Of a stretch of DNA of 64,000 nucleotides, positions 44,292 to 53,523 are shown in pieces. Origin of the DNA: Pseudomonas jessenii. GTDB taxonomy: Bacteria > Pseudomonadota > Gammaproteobacteria > Pseudomonadales > Pseudomonadaceae. Within the stretch, counting starts at the first letter, position 1; each line of letters starts with the position of its first letter. Both the position numbers and the translations under genes were made by a program. The DNA lies in assembly GCF_002236115.1 (NCBI RefSeq), contig NZ_NIWT01000006.1, positions 1-64,000 on the forward strand. Direction: 5' to 3'. The notes under the pieces are model-generated. The model had not been told where the DNA came from and did not search any database. It worked only from the letters and a program-made list of their open reading frames with translations.

Positions 44292-44304
44292 TCGCGGCGT
44301 TTTT
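44275..44304 (+). terminator. Intrinsic terminator overlapping the sulfotransferase stop
   Basis: A perfect 9-bp stem ACGCCGCGA/TCGCGGCGT (44275-44283 with 44292-44300) with an 8-nt loop is followed by TTTTT. The stop codon lies in the loop. Only about 43 bp separate it from the giant gene's ATG, so it should reduce transcription into that gene unless bypassed. Confidence 0.75.
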
Positions 44305-44347
44305 CATTGATGCCTTACGTATATTCGTTCGAATCCGGGTGAGCAGC

Positions 44348-47300
44348 ATGTGGTGGACCATTTTTGGCGGGGTAAAGGCAACGTCACGGGCAACCGAAGG
44401 TCAACGGACGCCAGCGGCGCCCATGATCATGTCCCTTGAACCACGCATGCTGTTCGACGGCGCCGTCGCCGCCACGGTGGCCGATACCGCGGCCCAGGCC
44501 GATAGCCATTCCACAGCCGATGCCGCCAAGACACCGACTGCCGATCACCCGACGATCAGCAAGGACACCCACGGCCAGACCGATGCCGCGCCGGCTGTCA
44601 GCCCGGTTGCGGTGCCAGGGCAGAGCGTGGTGTTCGTCGACTCTCGGGTGAAAGATGCCGACAGCCTGCTCCGGGGCGTCGCCCCCGGGACCCAGATCGT
44701 GAAGCTGGACACGGGCAAGGATGGACTGCAACAAATTGCCGACTACCTCGATCAGCATCAGGGCATCAGCTCGGTGCAGATCATCGCCCACGGCAACGCT
44801 GGCGACCTGTGGCTGGGCGACAGCTATCTGTCGGCTGACAACGTCGCCGCTCGCAGCGCGGTGCTGGCGGAAATCGGCAAGGACATCAACGCTGGCGGTG
44901 ACATCCTGATCTACGGCTGCTACACCGCCGAAGGCGAGCGTGGCCTGAGCTTTGTCGACTCGCTGGCGCAAATGACCGGCCGCGATGTAGCGGCTTCGAG
45001 CAACCGTACCGGCGTGGGCGGCGACTGGAATCTGGAAATCGCCACCGGCAACATCGAAAGCGCCAACGTGCTCTCGACCACAGCCATGAGCGACTATCAG
45101 TGGGGCCTGGCCACCTGGACCGCCACCAACAACGCCAATACGGGCGTCGGCTCGTTGCGTGCCGCCCTCGCCTCGGCGCAGAACGGCGATATCGTCACCT
45201 TCAGCAGTGGCATGACGGTGCAGTTGACCTCCGAATTGCTGATCAACAAGAACGTCACCGTTGATGGCGACTTGAACAACGACGGTGCGGCGGATGTGAT
45301 TCTCGATGGTCAGTACAGGACCCGAGTGATTGAAGTGAGCTCAGGCAGTATCGTCACGCTCGATGGCCTGGTGATCACCCGTGGCCTGGTGTCGGGCAAT
45401 GGCGGCAACGGTGGCTACGGTGCCACGGGCGCGATGGCCGGAGGTATTTTCAACGCCGGGATTCTGACCCTGAACAACGTTACCGTGACCTCCAACGGGG
45501 CTTCCGGTGGCGGTGGCGGCGGCGGTGTCACGGGCGCTTTTTACGGCGGCGGCGGCGGTGGCGGCGGCGGTCTGGGCGGACAGGGCGGTGGGCATGGCGG
45601 TTCGGCAGGGCCAGGCACCGGCACGTTGGGCGGCCAGGCGGGCAGCGGTGGCGTCGGTGGTTACGGCGGCGGTTATGACGCCACCCACATGGGCGGTCGT
45701 GGCGGTACCTCCACTGGCGGTGCTGGCGGGGTGGGCGTTTCCTATTACAGCAACGGCGGTAACGGTGCGACGGCCACCAATGGCACGATATCCATAGGCG
45801 GCGGCGGCGGCGGGGCCGGTTGGGACAAGGTGGGTGGCGCCGGCGGCAACGCGGTGGGCGGGATCTACAACGCCAGCAGCGGCACCATCACCGTCATCGG
45901 CACGTCGACCATCAGCAACAACATCGGCGCCGGTGGCGGCGGTGGCGGTGGCGGTGGCCAAGGCAGCAATGCTAGTAATGGCGGCATTGGCGGCCGGGGC
46001 GTCGGTGCGATCTGGAACAAAGGCACGCTGCTGATGACGGCCGCCAACTTCGCGGCCCTGGCCGGTAATGCCGCGGCCAGTGGTGCGGGTGGTACCGCGC
46101 AGGGCGGAGGTACAACCGGCACCTCGCCGACCTCCTTCGCGACCATCTACAACGACGGGGGTGTACTCAACACCGCGTATGCGCCACCACCGACCGCGAC
46201 CATCGTGGTTGCTGACACCACACTGAGCATCGGCGAAACGTCCTTGGTGACGATCACTTTTTCCGAGGCCGTGACCGGTTTCACCAATGCGGACCTGACC
46301 ATCGCCAACGGCACCTTGAGTGCGGTAAGCAGCGGCGATGGCGGCATCACCTGGACAGCAACGTTCACGCCGTCCGCCAGTATTTCCGATACGACCAACG
46401 TCATTACCCTGGACAACACCGGTGTGATCAACGGTCTGGGTACCGCCGGCGTCGGCACCACCAACTCCAATAACTACACGGTCGACACCGTACGCCCGAC
46501 CGCGACCATCGTCGTGGCGGACAATGCGTTGAGAGTCGGCGAAACTTCGCTGGTGACCATCACCTTCAACGAAGCGGTCACCGGTCTCACCAACGCGGAC
46601 CTGACGATTGCCAACGGTACGCTCACTGCGGTGAGCAGCAGCGATGGCGGCATCACCTGGACAGGGACCTTCACCCCAACCGCCAGCATCACCGATACGA
46701 CCAACCTGATCACCCTGGACAACACCGGGGTCAACGATCTGGCGGGCAACGCCGGGAGCGGTACCACCGACTCGAACAACTATGCCGTCGATACCGTGCG
46801 CCCGACCGCGACCCTTGTGGTGGCCGACACCAGCCTGAGAATCGGTGAAACCTCGCTGGTGACCATTACCTTCAGCGAAGCGGTCAGCGGGTTCACCAAC
46901 GCCGACCTGACGATTGCCAACGGTACGCTCACGGCGGTGAGCAGCAGCGATGGCGGCATCACCTGGACGGCGACCTTTACCCCGACCGCCAGCGTCAATG
47001 ACACGACCAACCTGATCACCCTGAACAATACCGGGATCAGCGATCTGTCGGGCAACGCCGGTAGCGGCACCACCGATTCGAACAACTATGCGATTGATAC
47101 GCTCCGTCCGACCGCGACCATCGTGGTGGCGGACACGGCGCTGAGAATCGGCGAAACCTCGCTGGTGACGATCACCTTCAGCGAAGCGGTGAGCGGGTTC
47201 ACCAACGCTGATCTGACCATCGCCAACGGTACGCTCACGGCGGTGAGCAGCAGTGATGGCGGTATCACCTGGACGGCGACCTTCACCCCGTCCGCCAGCA

Positions 47301-50300
47301 TCACCGACACGACCAACCTGATCACTCTGGACAATACCGGGGTCAGCGATCTGTCGGGCAACGCCGGCAGCGGCACCACCGACTCCAACAACTACGCGAT
47401 CGACACCGTGCGCCCGACGGCCAGCATCGTGGTCGCGGATACGGCGCTGAGAATCGGTGAAACCTCGCTGGTGACCATCACCTTCAGCGAGGCGGTGAGC
47501 GGGTTCACCAACGCCGACCTGACCATCGCCAACGGTACGCTCACTGCGGTGAGCAGCAGCGACGGCGGCATCACCTGGACGGCGACCTTCACGCCCTCCG
47601 CGAGCATCAACGACACGACCAACCTGATCACCCTGAACAACACCGGGGTCAGCGATCTGGCGGCCAACACCGGCAGTGGCACCACCGATTCGAACAACTA
47701 CGCCATCGATACTGTTCGTCCGACTGCCACGATTGTGCTGGCCGATCCAACGCTGACCGCGGGCGAAACCTCGCTGGTGACCATCACCTTCTCCGAGGCG
47801 GTGAGCGGTTTCACCAACGCCGACCTGACGATTGCCAACGGCACCTTGACCTCCGTCAGCAGCAGCGACGGTGGCATCACCTGGACGGCGACCTTCACCC
47901 CTACCGTTGGCGTGAATGACTCGAGCAATGTGATCACCCTGAACAACACCGGAGTCAGCGATCTGGCGGGCAACACCGGCAGCGGCACTACCAACTCCGG
48001 CAACTACACCATCGATACGGTGCTGCCGACGGCGACCATCGTGGTCGCCGACAATGCGTTGAAAATCGGTGAAACGTCGCTGGTGACCATTACTTTCAGC
48101 GAAGCCGTCAGTGGGTTCTCCAACGCCGACCTGACCATCGCCAACGGTACACTCACAGCGGTGAGCAGCAGCGACGGCGGCATCACCTGGACCGCGACAT
48201 TCACCCCGACTGCCAGCATCACCGACACGACCAACCTGATCACGCTGGACAACACCGGTGTGCAGGCTGTCGCCAGCGGTAACGTGGGCATCGGCACGAC
48301 CGACTCCAACAACTACGCCATCGACACCGTGCGCCCGACGGCAACCATTGTGGTCGCGGACACGGCACTGAGAATCGGCGAAACCTCGCTGGTCACGATC
48401 ACCTTCAGCGAAGCGGTGAGTGGTTTCACCAATGCCGACCTGACCATCGCCAACGGTACGCTCACAGCGGTGAGCAGCAGCGACGGCGGCATCACCTGGA
48501 CGGCAACCTTCACGCCTTCGGCGAGCATCAACGACACGACCAACCTGATCACCCTGGACAACACCGGCGTGGCTGATCTGAGGGGGAACGCCGGCAGCGG
48601 CACCACCGATTCCAACAACTACGCTATCGACACGGTCCGACCCACTGCGACCATTGTCCTGGCCGACGCCACCCTGAGTGCCGGCGAAACCTCGCTGGTG
48701 ACCATTACCTTCTCCGAGGCAGTGACGGGTTTCACCAACGCTGACCTGAGCATCGCCAACGGCACCTTGACCTCGGTGAATAGCAGCGACGGTGGCATCA
48801 CCTGGACCGCGACCTTCACCCCAACCGTCGGCGTGAATGACTCGAGCAACGTGATCACCCTGAACAACACCGGAGTCAGCGATCTGGCGGGCAACACCGG
48901 CAGCGGCACTACCAACTCCGGTAACTACACCATCGATACGGTGCTGCCGACGGCCACTATCGTGGTCGCCGACACTGCCTTGAGCGTCGGCGAAACCTCG
49001 CTGGTGACCATCACCTTCAGCGAGGCGGTGAGCGGTTTCAGCAACGCCGACCTGACCATCGCCAACGGCACCTTGAGCTCCGTGACCAGCGGTGATGGTG
49101 GCATCACCTGGACCGCAACCTTTACGCCGACCAATGCCATCTCCGACACCAGTAACGTCATCACCCTGGATAACAGCGGTGTGCAAAACGGCTCGGGCAA
49201 CGCCGGTAGCGGCACCACCGACTCCAACAACTACGTGATCGACACCGTGCGCCCGACCGCCACCATTGTGGTCGCGGACTCGGCGCTGGCGGTGGGTCAG
49301 ACATCAGTGGTGACCATCACGTTCTCCGAGGCGGTGACCGGCTTTACCACGGCCGATCTGACGGTGAGCAACGGTACTCTGAGCAATCTCAGCACCAGCG
49401 ATAACATCATTTACACCGCGACATTTACTCCGACGGCTGGCATCACCGACGCCACTAACCTGATCACCCTGGACAACAGCGGTGTGGTCGACGGGGCGGG
49501 CAACGCCGGTAGCGGCACCACCGATTCGAACAACTTTTCGATCGACAGCCAGCGCCCGACCGCAACCATTGTGCTATCCGACCCGACGCTGAGCGCCGGT
49601 GAAACCTCGCTGGTAACCATCACCTTCAGCGAGGCCGTGAGCGGTTTCAGCAACGATGACCTGTCCGTTCCCAACGGCACGTTGAGTGCGGTGAGCAGTA
49701 GCGACGGCGGCATCACCTGGACGGCGACGTTCACGCCGACCGTCGCGGTCAACGACACGACCAACCTGATCACCCTGGACAACTCCGGTGTCGCGGACCT
49801 GGCAGGCAACGCCGGTGCGGGTACGACCAATTCCGCGAATTTCACCATCGACACCGTGTTGCCGACCGCCACCATCGTGGTCGCCGACACTGCCTTGAGC
49901 GTCGGCGAAACCTCGCTGGTGACCATCACCTTCAGCGAGGCCGTGAGCGGTTTCAGCAACGCCGACCTGAGCATTGCCAACGGTACCCTGAGCGCGGTGA
50001 GCAGCAGCGATGGCGGCGTCACCTGGACGGCAACCTTCACGCCGACCGCCAACATCGCTGACAGCTCCAACCTGATCACTCTGGACAACAGCGGCGTGCA
50101 GAACGCCTCCGGCAATGCGGGCAGCGGCACCACCGATTCCAACAACTATGCCATCGACACCGAGCGCCCGACGGCGACCATCGTCGTGGCCGACGACACG
50201 CTGGCCATCGGTGAAACCTCGTTGGTGACGATCACGTTCAATGAAGCGGTGACGGGGCTCACTACCGCCGACCTGATCGTGGAAAACGGCACTTTGAGCG

Positions 50301-53300
50301 GCTTGAGCAGCAGCGACGGTGGTATCACCTGGACAGCGACCTTCACGCCGAGCGCCAGCATCACTGACACGACGAATCTGGTGACCCTGGACAATACCGG
50401 GGTTGTTGACCTGGCGGGCAACGCCGGCAGCGGCACCACCGATTCGAACAACTTTTCGATCGACACCCAGCGCCCGACCGCGACCATTGTGCTGTCCGAC
50501 CCGACGCTGAGCGCCGGTGAAACCTCGCTGGTAACCATCACCTTCTCCGAGGCAGTGAGCGGTTTCAGCAACGCTGACCTGTCCGTTCCCAACGGCACGT
50601 TGAGTGCGGTGAGCAGCAGCGACGGCGGCATCACCTGGACGGCGACGTTCACGCCGACCGTCGCGGTCAACGACACGAGCAACCTGATCACCCTGGACAA
50701 CTCCGGCGTCGCGGACCTGGCAGGCAACGCCGGTGCGGGTACGACCAATTCCGCGAATTTCACCATCGATACCGTGTTGCCGACCGCCACCATCGTGGTC
50801 GCCGACACTGCCTTGAGCGTCGGCGAAACCTCGCTGGTGACCATCACCTTCAGCGAGGCCGTGAGCGGTTTCAGCAACGCCGACCTGAGCATTGCCAACG
50901 GTACCCTGAGCGCGGTGAGCAGCAGCGATGGCGGCGTCACCTGGACGGCAACCTTCACGCCGACCGCCAACATCGCTGACAGCTCCAACCTGATCACTCT
51001 GGACAACAGCGGCGTGCAGAACGCCTCCGGCAATGCGGGCAGCGGCACCACCGATTCCAACAACTACGCCATCGACACCGAGCGTCCGACCGCCACCATC
51101 GTGGTCGCTGACACGGCCCTGAGCGTCGGCGAAACCTCGCTGGTGACCATCACGTTCTCCGAGGCGGTGACGGGTTTCACCAACGCCGACCTGACCATCG
51201 ATAATGGCACCTTGAGTGCGGTGAGCAGCAGCGACGGCGGGATCACCTGGACGGCCATTCTGACACCGTTGGCGGGTATCGCCGACACCAGCAACCTCAT
51301 CCAGCTCGATAACAGCGGTGTTCAGGATGCGGCAGGCAATGCCGGCATCGGGGCCACGGACTCGAACAACTACGCGATCGACAGCCAACGCCCGACCGCG
51401 ACCATTGTCATGGCCGACACCGACCTGCGTCCCGGCGAAACGACCCTGGTGACCATCACCTTCAGCGAAGCGGTCAGTGGTCTGGACAGTTCCGATCTGA
51501 GCGTCGCCAACGGCACTCTGAACGGGTTGAGCAGCAGCGACGGCGGCGTCACCTGGACGGCGACTTTCACGCCGACCGCCAGCATCACCGACACCACCAA
51601 CCTGATCACCCTGGACAACACCGGTGTCACCGATGCAGCTGGCAACGCCGGAAGCGGGGTGACCAACTCGGCGAATTACCTGGTGCAAACCAGTGCGCCG
51701 ACCGCCAGCATCGTGATCGCCGATACGGCGCTCAAGGCTGGCGAAACGACCCTGGTGACCATCACGTTCAGCGAGGCGGTGACCGGTTTCAGCAACGCTG
51801 ACCTGACCATCGCCAACGGTACATTGAGCAACGTCAGCAGCAGCGATGGCGGCATTACCTGGACAGCGGCCTTTACGCCAACCTCGAACGTTACCGACGC
51901 CGGCAACCTGATCACGCTCGACAATAGCGGCGTGGTCAATGCATCGGGCAACGCGGGGACGGGCACTACCGACTCGAACAATTTTGCCATCGACACCGCG
52001 CTGCCGACCGCCTCCATCGTGGTTGCAGACACGCAACTTGGCATCGGTGAAACCACCACGGTGACCATCACCTTCAGCGAAGCGGTGAGCGGTTTCGATG
52101 TGTCGGACATCAGCGTTGCCAATGGTGTGTTGTCGAACCTGAGCAGCAGCGATGGCGGCGTGACCTGGACCGCGACCCTGACTCCGACCGCCAACATCAA
52201 CGACACAACCAACCTGATCGTGCTCGACACCGGTCGCGTGCAGGACGTTGCCGGCAACTTCGGCGCAAGTATCGCCATCTCCAACAATTACGCGCTTGAT
52301 GCGACCCGGCCAACGGTGAACATCGTGGTTGCCAACCCGAACCTCGGTATCGGCCAGACCACTACGGTGACCTTCACCTTCAGCGAAGCCGTCAGCCACT
52401 TCGACCTGTCCGATCTGAGCGTGACCAACGGCGACCTGAGCAATCTCGGCAGCAGCGATGGCGGCAAGACCTGGACGGCGACGTTCACGCCGACGGCCAA
52501 TGTCACCGACCCAAGCAACTTCATCGCCCTGGACACCCGCAACGTCACAGATCTGGTGGGCAACACTGGCAACACGGTGGCGGTGTCGAACAATTACACC
52601 CTCGACAGCGAACTGCCGAGCGCCACCGTCGTGGTCGCCAATCCGAACCTGGGCGTGGGTCAGACTTCGCAGGTGACCATCACCTTCAACGAAGCGGTCA
52701 GTGGTTTTGATTTGTCCGACATCAGTATTGCCAACGGCACCTTGTCCGACCTGAGCAGCAGCGATGGCGGCAAGACCTGGACCGCGACCCTGACACCGAC
52801 CGCCAACGTCAATATCGCCAGCAACGTGATCAGCATCGACTATGCCGGTATCAGCGACATGGCCGGCAACAGTGGCAGCGGCGTGAGCTATTCCGACAAT
52901 TTTGTCATCAACACGGTGCCAACTTCCTCGGTCGTTTTCGTGTCGGCAGACCTGGATTTGCGCAGCAACCCCCCGGTGACGCTGACCGATGTGCCCAACG
53001 TGCCGCTGCAACCGACCATTTTCACGCCTCCGACGGGCAACCTCAGCTCACCATTGACCTTCCAGCCGTTGTTCGAACAACGGGTGATCGGCAACGGTAT
53101 CCGGCCGTTGGGCGATATTTTCATGAACCACGGTGCATTGGCCCCGAGTTTCATCGCACAGGTTTTCAGCAGCAATGACAGCGGAGGCGATGGCTCGGGG
53201 CATGGTTTCCTCGGTTTCGGCGGCGGCGATGGCGGTGTGTTCAGCACCAGCACGCTATCGAGCCTGTTCAATCAGGACAGCAGTAGCGAACGCGATTCGT

Positions 53301-53479
53301 TGAACGCCTTTGGCAGTCAGTCGATCAAGTCCGGCGATGTTTCCCAGGGCCTGCGCGGGGTGTTTGGCGCACCGACCCTGGGCCAGCAATTGCAACAGCT
53401 CAAAGACAACGAGCAGCAGCAGGTCGATAACCTGGCCGCCGCTTTGAAACTGGCCGGCATCAGCGAAATGCAGGCCTGA
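44348..53479 (+). CDS. Giant LEPR/DUF4347/Ig-like repeat protein (3043 aa)
   Basis: The ATG at 44348 has GGTGAG upstream. An N-terminal LEPRMLFDG motif (30-38, LEPR-XLL type) is followed by a DUF4347 domain (about 92-235) with IIAHG (His148) and IYGC (Cys191), a pattern like the His/Cys dyad of clan CD cysteine peptidases. A beta-helix-like, extremely Gly-rich part (about 345-605) precedes 22 Ig-like Big_12-type repeats of 102 residues, and the tail is a non-repetitive ~185-residue C-terminus rich in Gly, Ser and Gln. There is no Sec signal peptide and there are no RTX nonapeptides, so export must use another signal. Gene order links it to the sulfotransferase, TolC-like and CysC genes. A giant surface adhesin is the best guess. 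Confidence 0.93.
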   Translation: MWWTIFGGVKATSRATEGQRTPAAPMIMSLEPRMLFDGAVAATVADTAAQADSHSTADAAKTPTADHPTISKDTHGQTDAAPAVSPVAVPGQSVVFVDSRVKDADSLLRGVAPGTQIVKLDTGKDGLQQIADYLDQHQGISSVQIIAHGNAGDLWLGDSYLSADNVAARSAVLAEIGKDINAGGDILIYGCYTAEGERGLSFVDSLAQMTGRDVAASSNRTGVGGDWNLEIATGNIESANVLSTTAMSDYQWGLATWTATNNANTGVGSLRAALASAQNGDIVTFSSGMTVQLTSELLINKNVTVDGDLNNDGAADVILDGQYRTRVIEVSSGSIVTLDGLVITRGLVSGNGGNGGYGATGAMAGGIFNAGILTLNNVTVTSNGASGGGGGGGVTGAFYGGGGGGGGGLGGQGGGHGGSAGPGTGTLGGQAGSGGVGGYGGGYDATHMGGRGGTSTGGAGGVGVSYYSNGGNGATATNGTISIGGGGGGAGWDKVGGAGGNAVGGIYNASSGTITVIGTSTISNNIGAGGGGGGGGGQGSNASNGGIGGRGVGAIWNKGTLLMTAANFAALAGNAAASGAGGTAQGGGTTGTSPTSFATIYNDGGVLNTAYAPPPTATIVVADTTLSIGETSLVTITFSEAVTGFTNADLTIANGTLSAVSSGDGGITWTATFTPSASISDTTNVITLDNTGVINGLGTAGVGTTNSNNYTVDTVRPTATIVVADNALRVGETSLVTITFNEAVTGLTNADLTIANGTLTAVSSSDGGITWTGTFTPTASITDTTNLITLDNTGVNDLAGNAGSGTTDSNNYAVDTVRPTATLVVADTSLRIGETSLVTITFSEAVSGFTNADLTIANGTLTAVSSSDGGITWTATFTPTASVNDTTNLITLNNTGISDLSGNAGSGTTDSNNYAIDTLRPTATIVVADTALRIGETSLVTITFSEAVSGFTNADLTIANGTLTAVSSSDGGITWTATFTPSASITDTTNLITLDNTGVSDLSGNAGSGTTDSNNYAIDTVRPTASIVVADTALRIGETSLVTITFSEAVSGFTNADLTIANGTLTAVSSSDGGITWTATFTPSASINDTTNLITLNNTGVSDLAANTGSGTTDSNNYAIDTVRPTATIVLADPTLTAGETSLVTITFSEAVSGFTNADLTIANGTLTSVSSSDGGITWTATFTPTVGVNDSSNVITLNNTGVSDLAGNTGSGTTNSGNYTIDTVLPTATIVVADNALKIGETSLVTITFSEAVSGFSNADLTIANGTLTAVSSSDGGITWTATFTPTASITDTTNLITLDNTGVQAVASGNVGIGTTDSNNYAIDTVRPTATIVVADTALRIGETSLVTITFSEAVSGFTNADLTIANGTLTAVSSSDGGITWTATFTPSASINDTTNLITLDNTGVADLRGNAGSGTTDSNNYAIDTVRPTATIVLADATLSAGETSLVTITFSEAVTGFTNADLSIANGTLTSVNSSDGGITWTATFTPTVGVNDSSNVITLNNTGVSDLAGNTGSGTTNSGNYTIDTVLPTATIVVADTALSVGETSLVTITFSEAVSGFSNADLTIANGTLSSVTSGDGGITWTATFTPTNAISDTSNVITLDNSGVQNGSGNAGSGTTDSNNYVIDTVRPTATIVVADSALAVGQTSVVTITFSEAVTGFTTADLTVSNGTLSNLSTSDNIIYTATFTPTAGITDATNLITLDNSGVVDGAGNAGSGTTDSNNFSIDSQRPTATIVLSDPTLSAGETSLVTITFSEAVSGFSNDDLSVPNGTLSAVSSSDGGITWTATFTPTVAVNDTTNLITLDNSGVADLAGNAGAGTTNSANFTIDTVLPTATIVVADTALSVGETSLVTITFSEAVSGFSNADLSIANGTLSAVSSSDGGVTWTATFTPTANIADSSNLITLDNSGVQNASGNAGSGTTDSNNYAIDTERPTATIVVADDTLAIGETSLVTITFNEAVTGLTTADLIVENGTLSGLSSSDGGITWTATFTPSASITDTTNLVTLDNTGVVDLAGNAGSGTTDSNNFSIDTQRPTATIVLSDPTLSAGETSLVTITFSEAVSGFSNADLSVPNGTLSAVSSSDGGITWTATFTPTVAVNDTSNLITLDNSGVADLAGNAGAGTTNSANFTIDTVLPTATIVVADTALSVGETSLVTITFSEAVSGFSNADLSIANGTLSAVSSSDGGVTWTATFTPTANIADSSNLITLDNSGVQNASGNAGSGTTDSNNYAIDTERPTATIVVADTALSVGETSLVTITFSEAVTGFTNADLTIDNGTLSAVSSSDGGITWTAILTPLAGIADTSNLIQLDNSGVQDAAGNAGIGATDSNNYAIDSQRPTATIVMADTDLRPGETTLVTITFSEAVSGLDSSDLSVANGTLNGLSSSDGGVTWTATFTPTASITDTTNLITLDNTGVTDAAGNAGSGVTNSANYLVQTSAPTASIVIADTALKAGETTLVTITFSEAVTGFSNADLTIANGTLSNVSSSDGGITWTAAFTPTSNVTDAGNLITLDNSGVVNASGNAGTGTTDSNNFAIDTALPTASIVVADTQLGIGETTTVTITFSEAVSGFDVSDISVANGVLSNLSSSDGGVTWTATLTPTANINDTTNLIVLDTGRVQDVAGNFGASIAISNNYALDATRPTVNIVVANPNLGIGQTTTVTFTFSEAVSHFDLSDLSVTNGDLSNLGSSDGGKTWTATFTPTANVTDPSNFIALDTRNVTDLVGNTGNTVAVSNNYTLDSELPSATVVVANPNLGVGQTSQVTITFNEAVSGFDLSDISIANGTLSDLSSSDGGKTWTATLTPTANVNIASNVISIDYAGISDMAGNSGSGVSYSDNFVINTVPTSSVVFVSADLDLRSNPPVTLTDVPNVPLQPTIFTPPTGNLSSPLTFQPLFEQRVIGNGIRPLGDIFMNHGALAPSFIAQVFSSNDSGGDGSGHGFLGFGGGDGGVFSTSTLSSLFNQDSSSERDSLNAFGSQSIKSGDVSQGLRGVFGAPTLGQQLQQLKDNEQQQVDNLAAALKLAGISEMQA
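46190..52918 (+). repeat. Array of 22 tandem 306-bp Ig-like repeats
   Basis: The units begin (R/L)PTATIVVAD and share GETSLVTITFSEAVSGF, SSSDGGITWTATFTP and a closing NNY-x-I-D segment. Twenty-two units fit the interval exactly (22 x about 306 bp). Units 20-22 are the most divergent. The closing aromatic is Tyr in 16 units and Phe in six. Confidence 0.93.
49551..51386 (+). repeat. 918-bp tandem duplication of three Ig-like units
   Basis: Units 12-14 (from 49551) and 15-17 (from 50469) match over long stretches at an offset of exactly 918 bp (3 x 306). The match is almost perfect for the first two units and weaker in the third, pointing to a recent in-frame duplication. Confidence 0.85.
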
Positions 53480-53523
53480 TGAAAACCTCCACTTGTGATG
53501 CGGCACCCAGGGGCGATGCAAGG

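Noticed and set aside
45341..53011. Long minus-strand ORFs (1281, 1145 and many of about 101 codons) across the giant Ig-like gene
   Set aside because: They are antisense shadows with a 306-bp period; the plus-strand frame has recognisable domains, a ribosome site and operon context.
44348..53479. Second LapA-like adhesin released by LapG
   Set aside because: I see no LapA-type retention module with a TAAG site and no RTX or C-terminal type I signal; the N-terminus is LEPR/DUF4347 instead.
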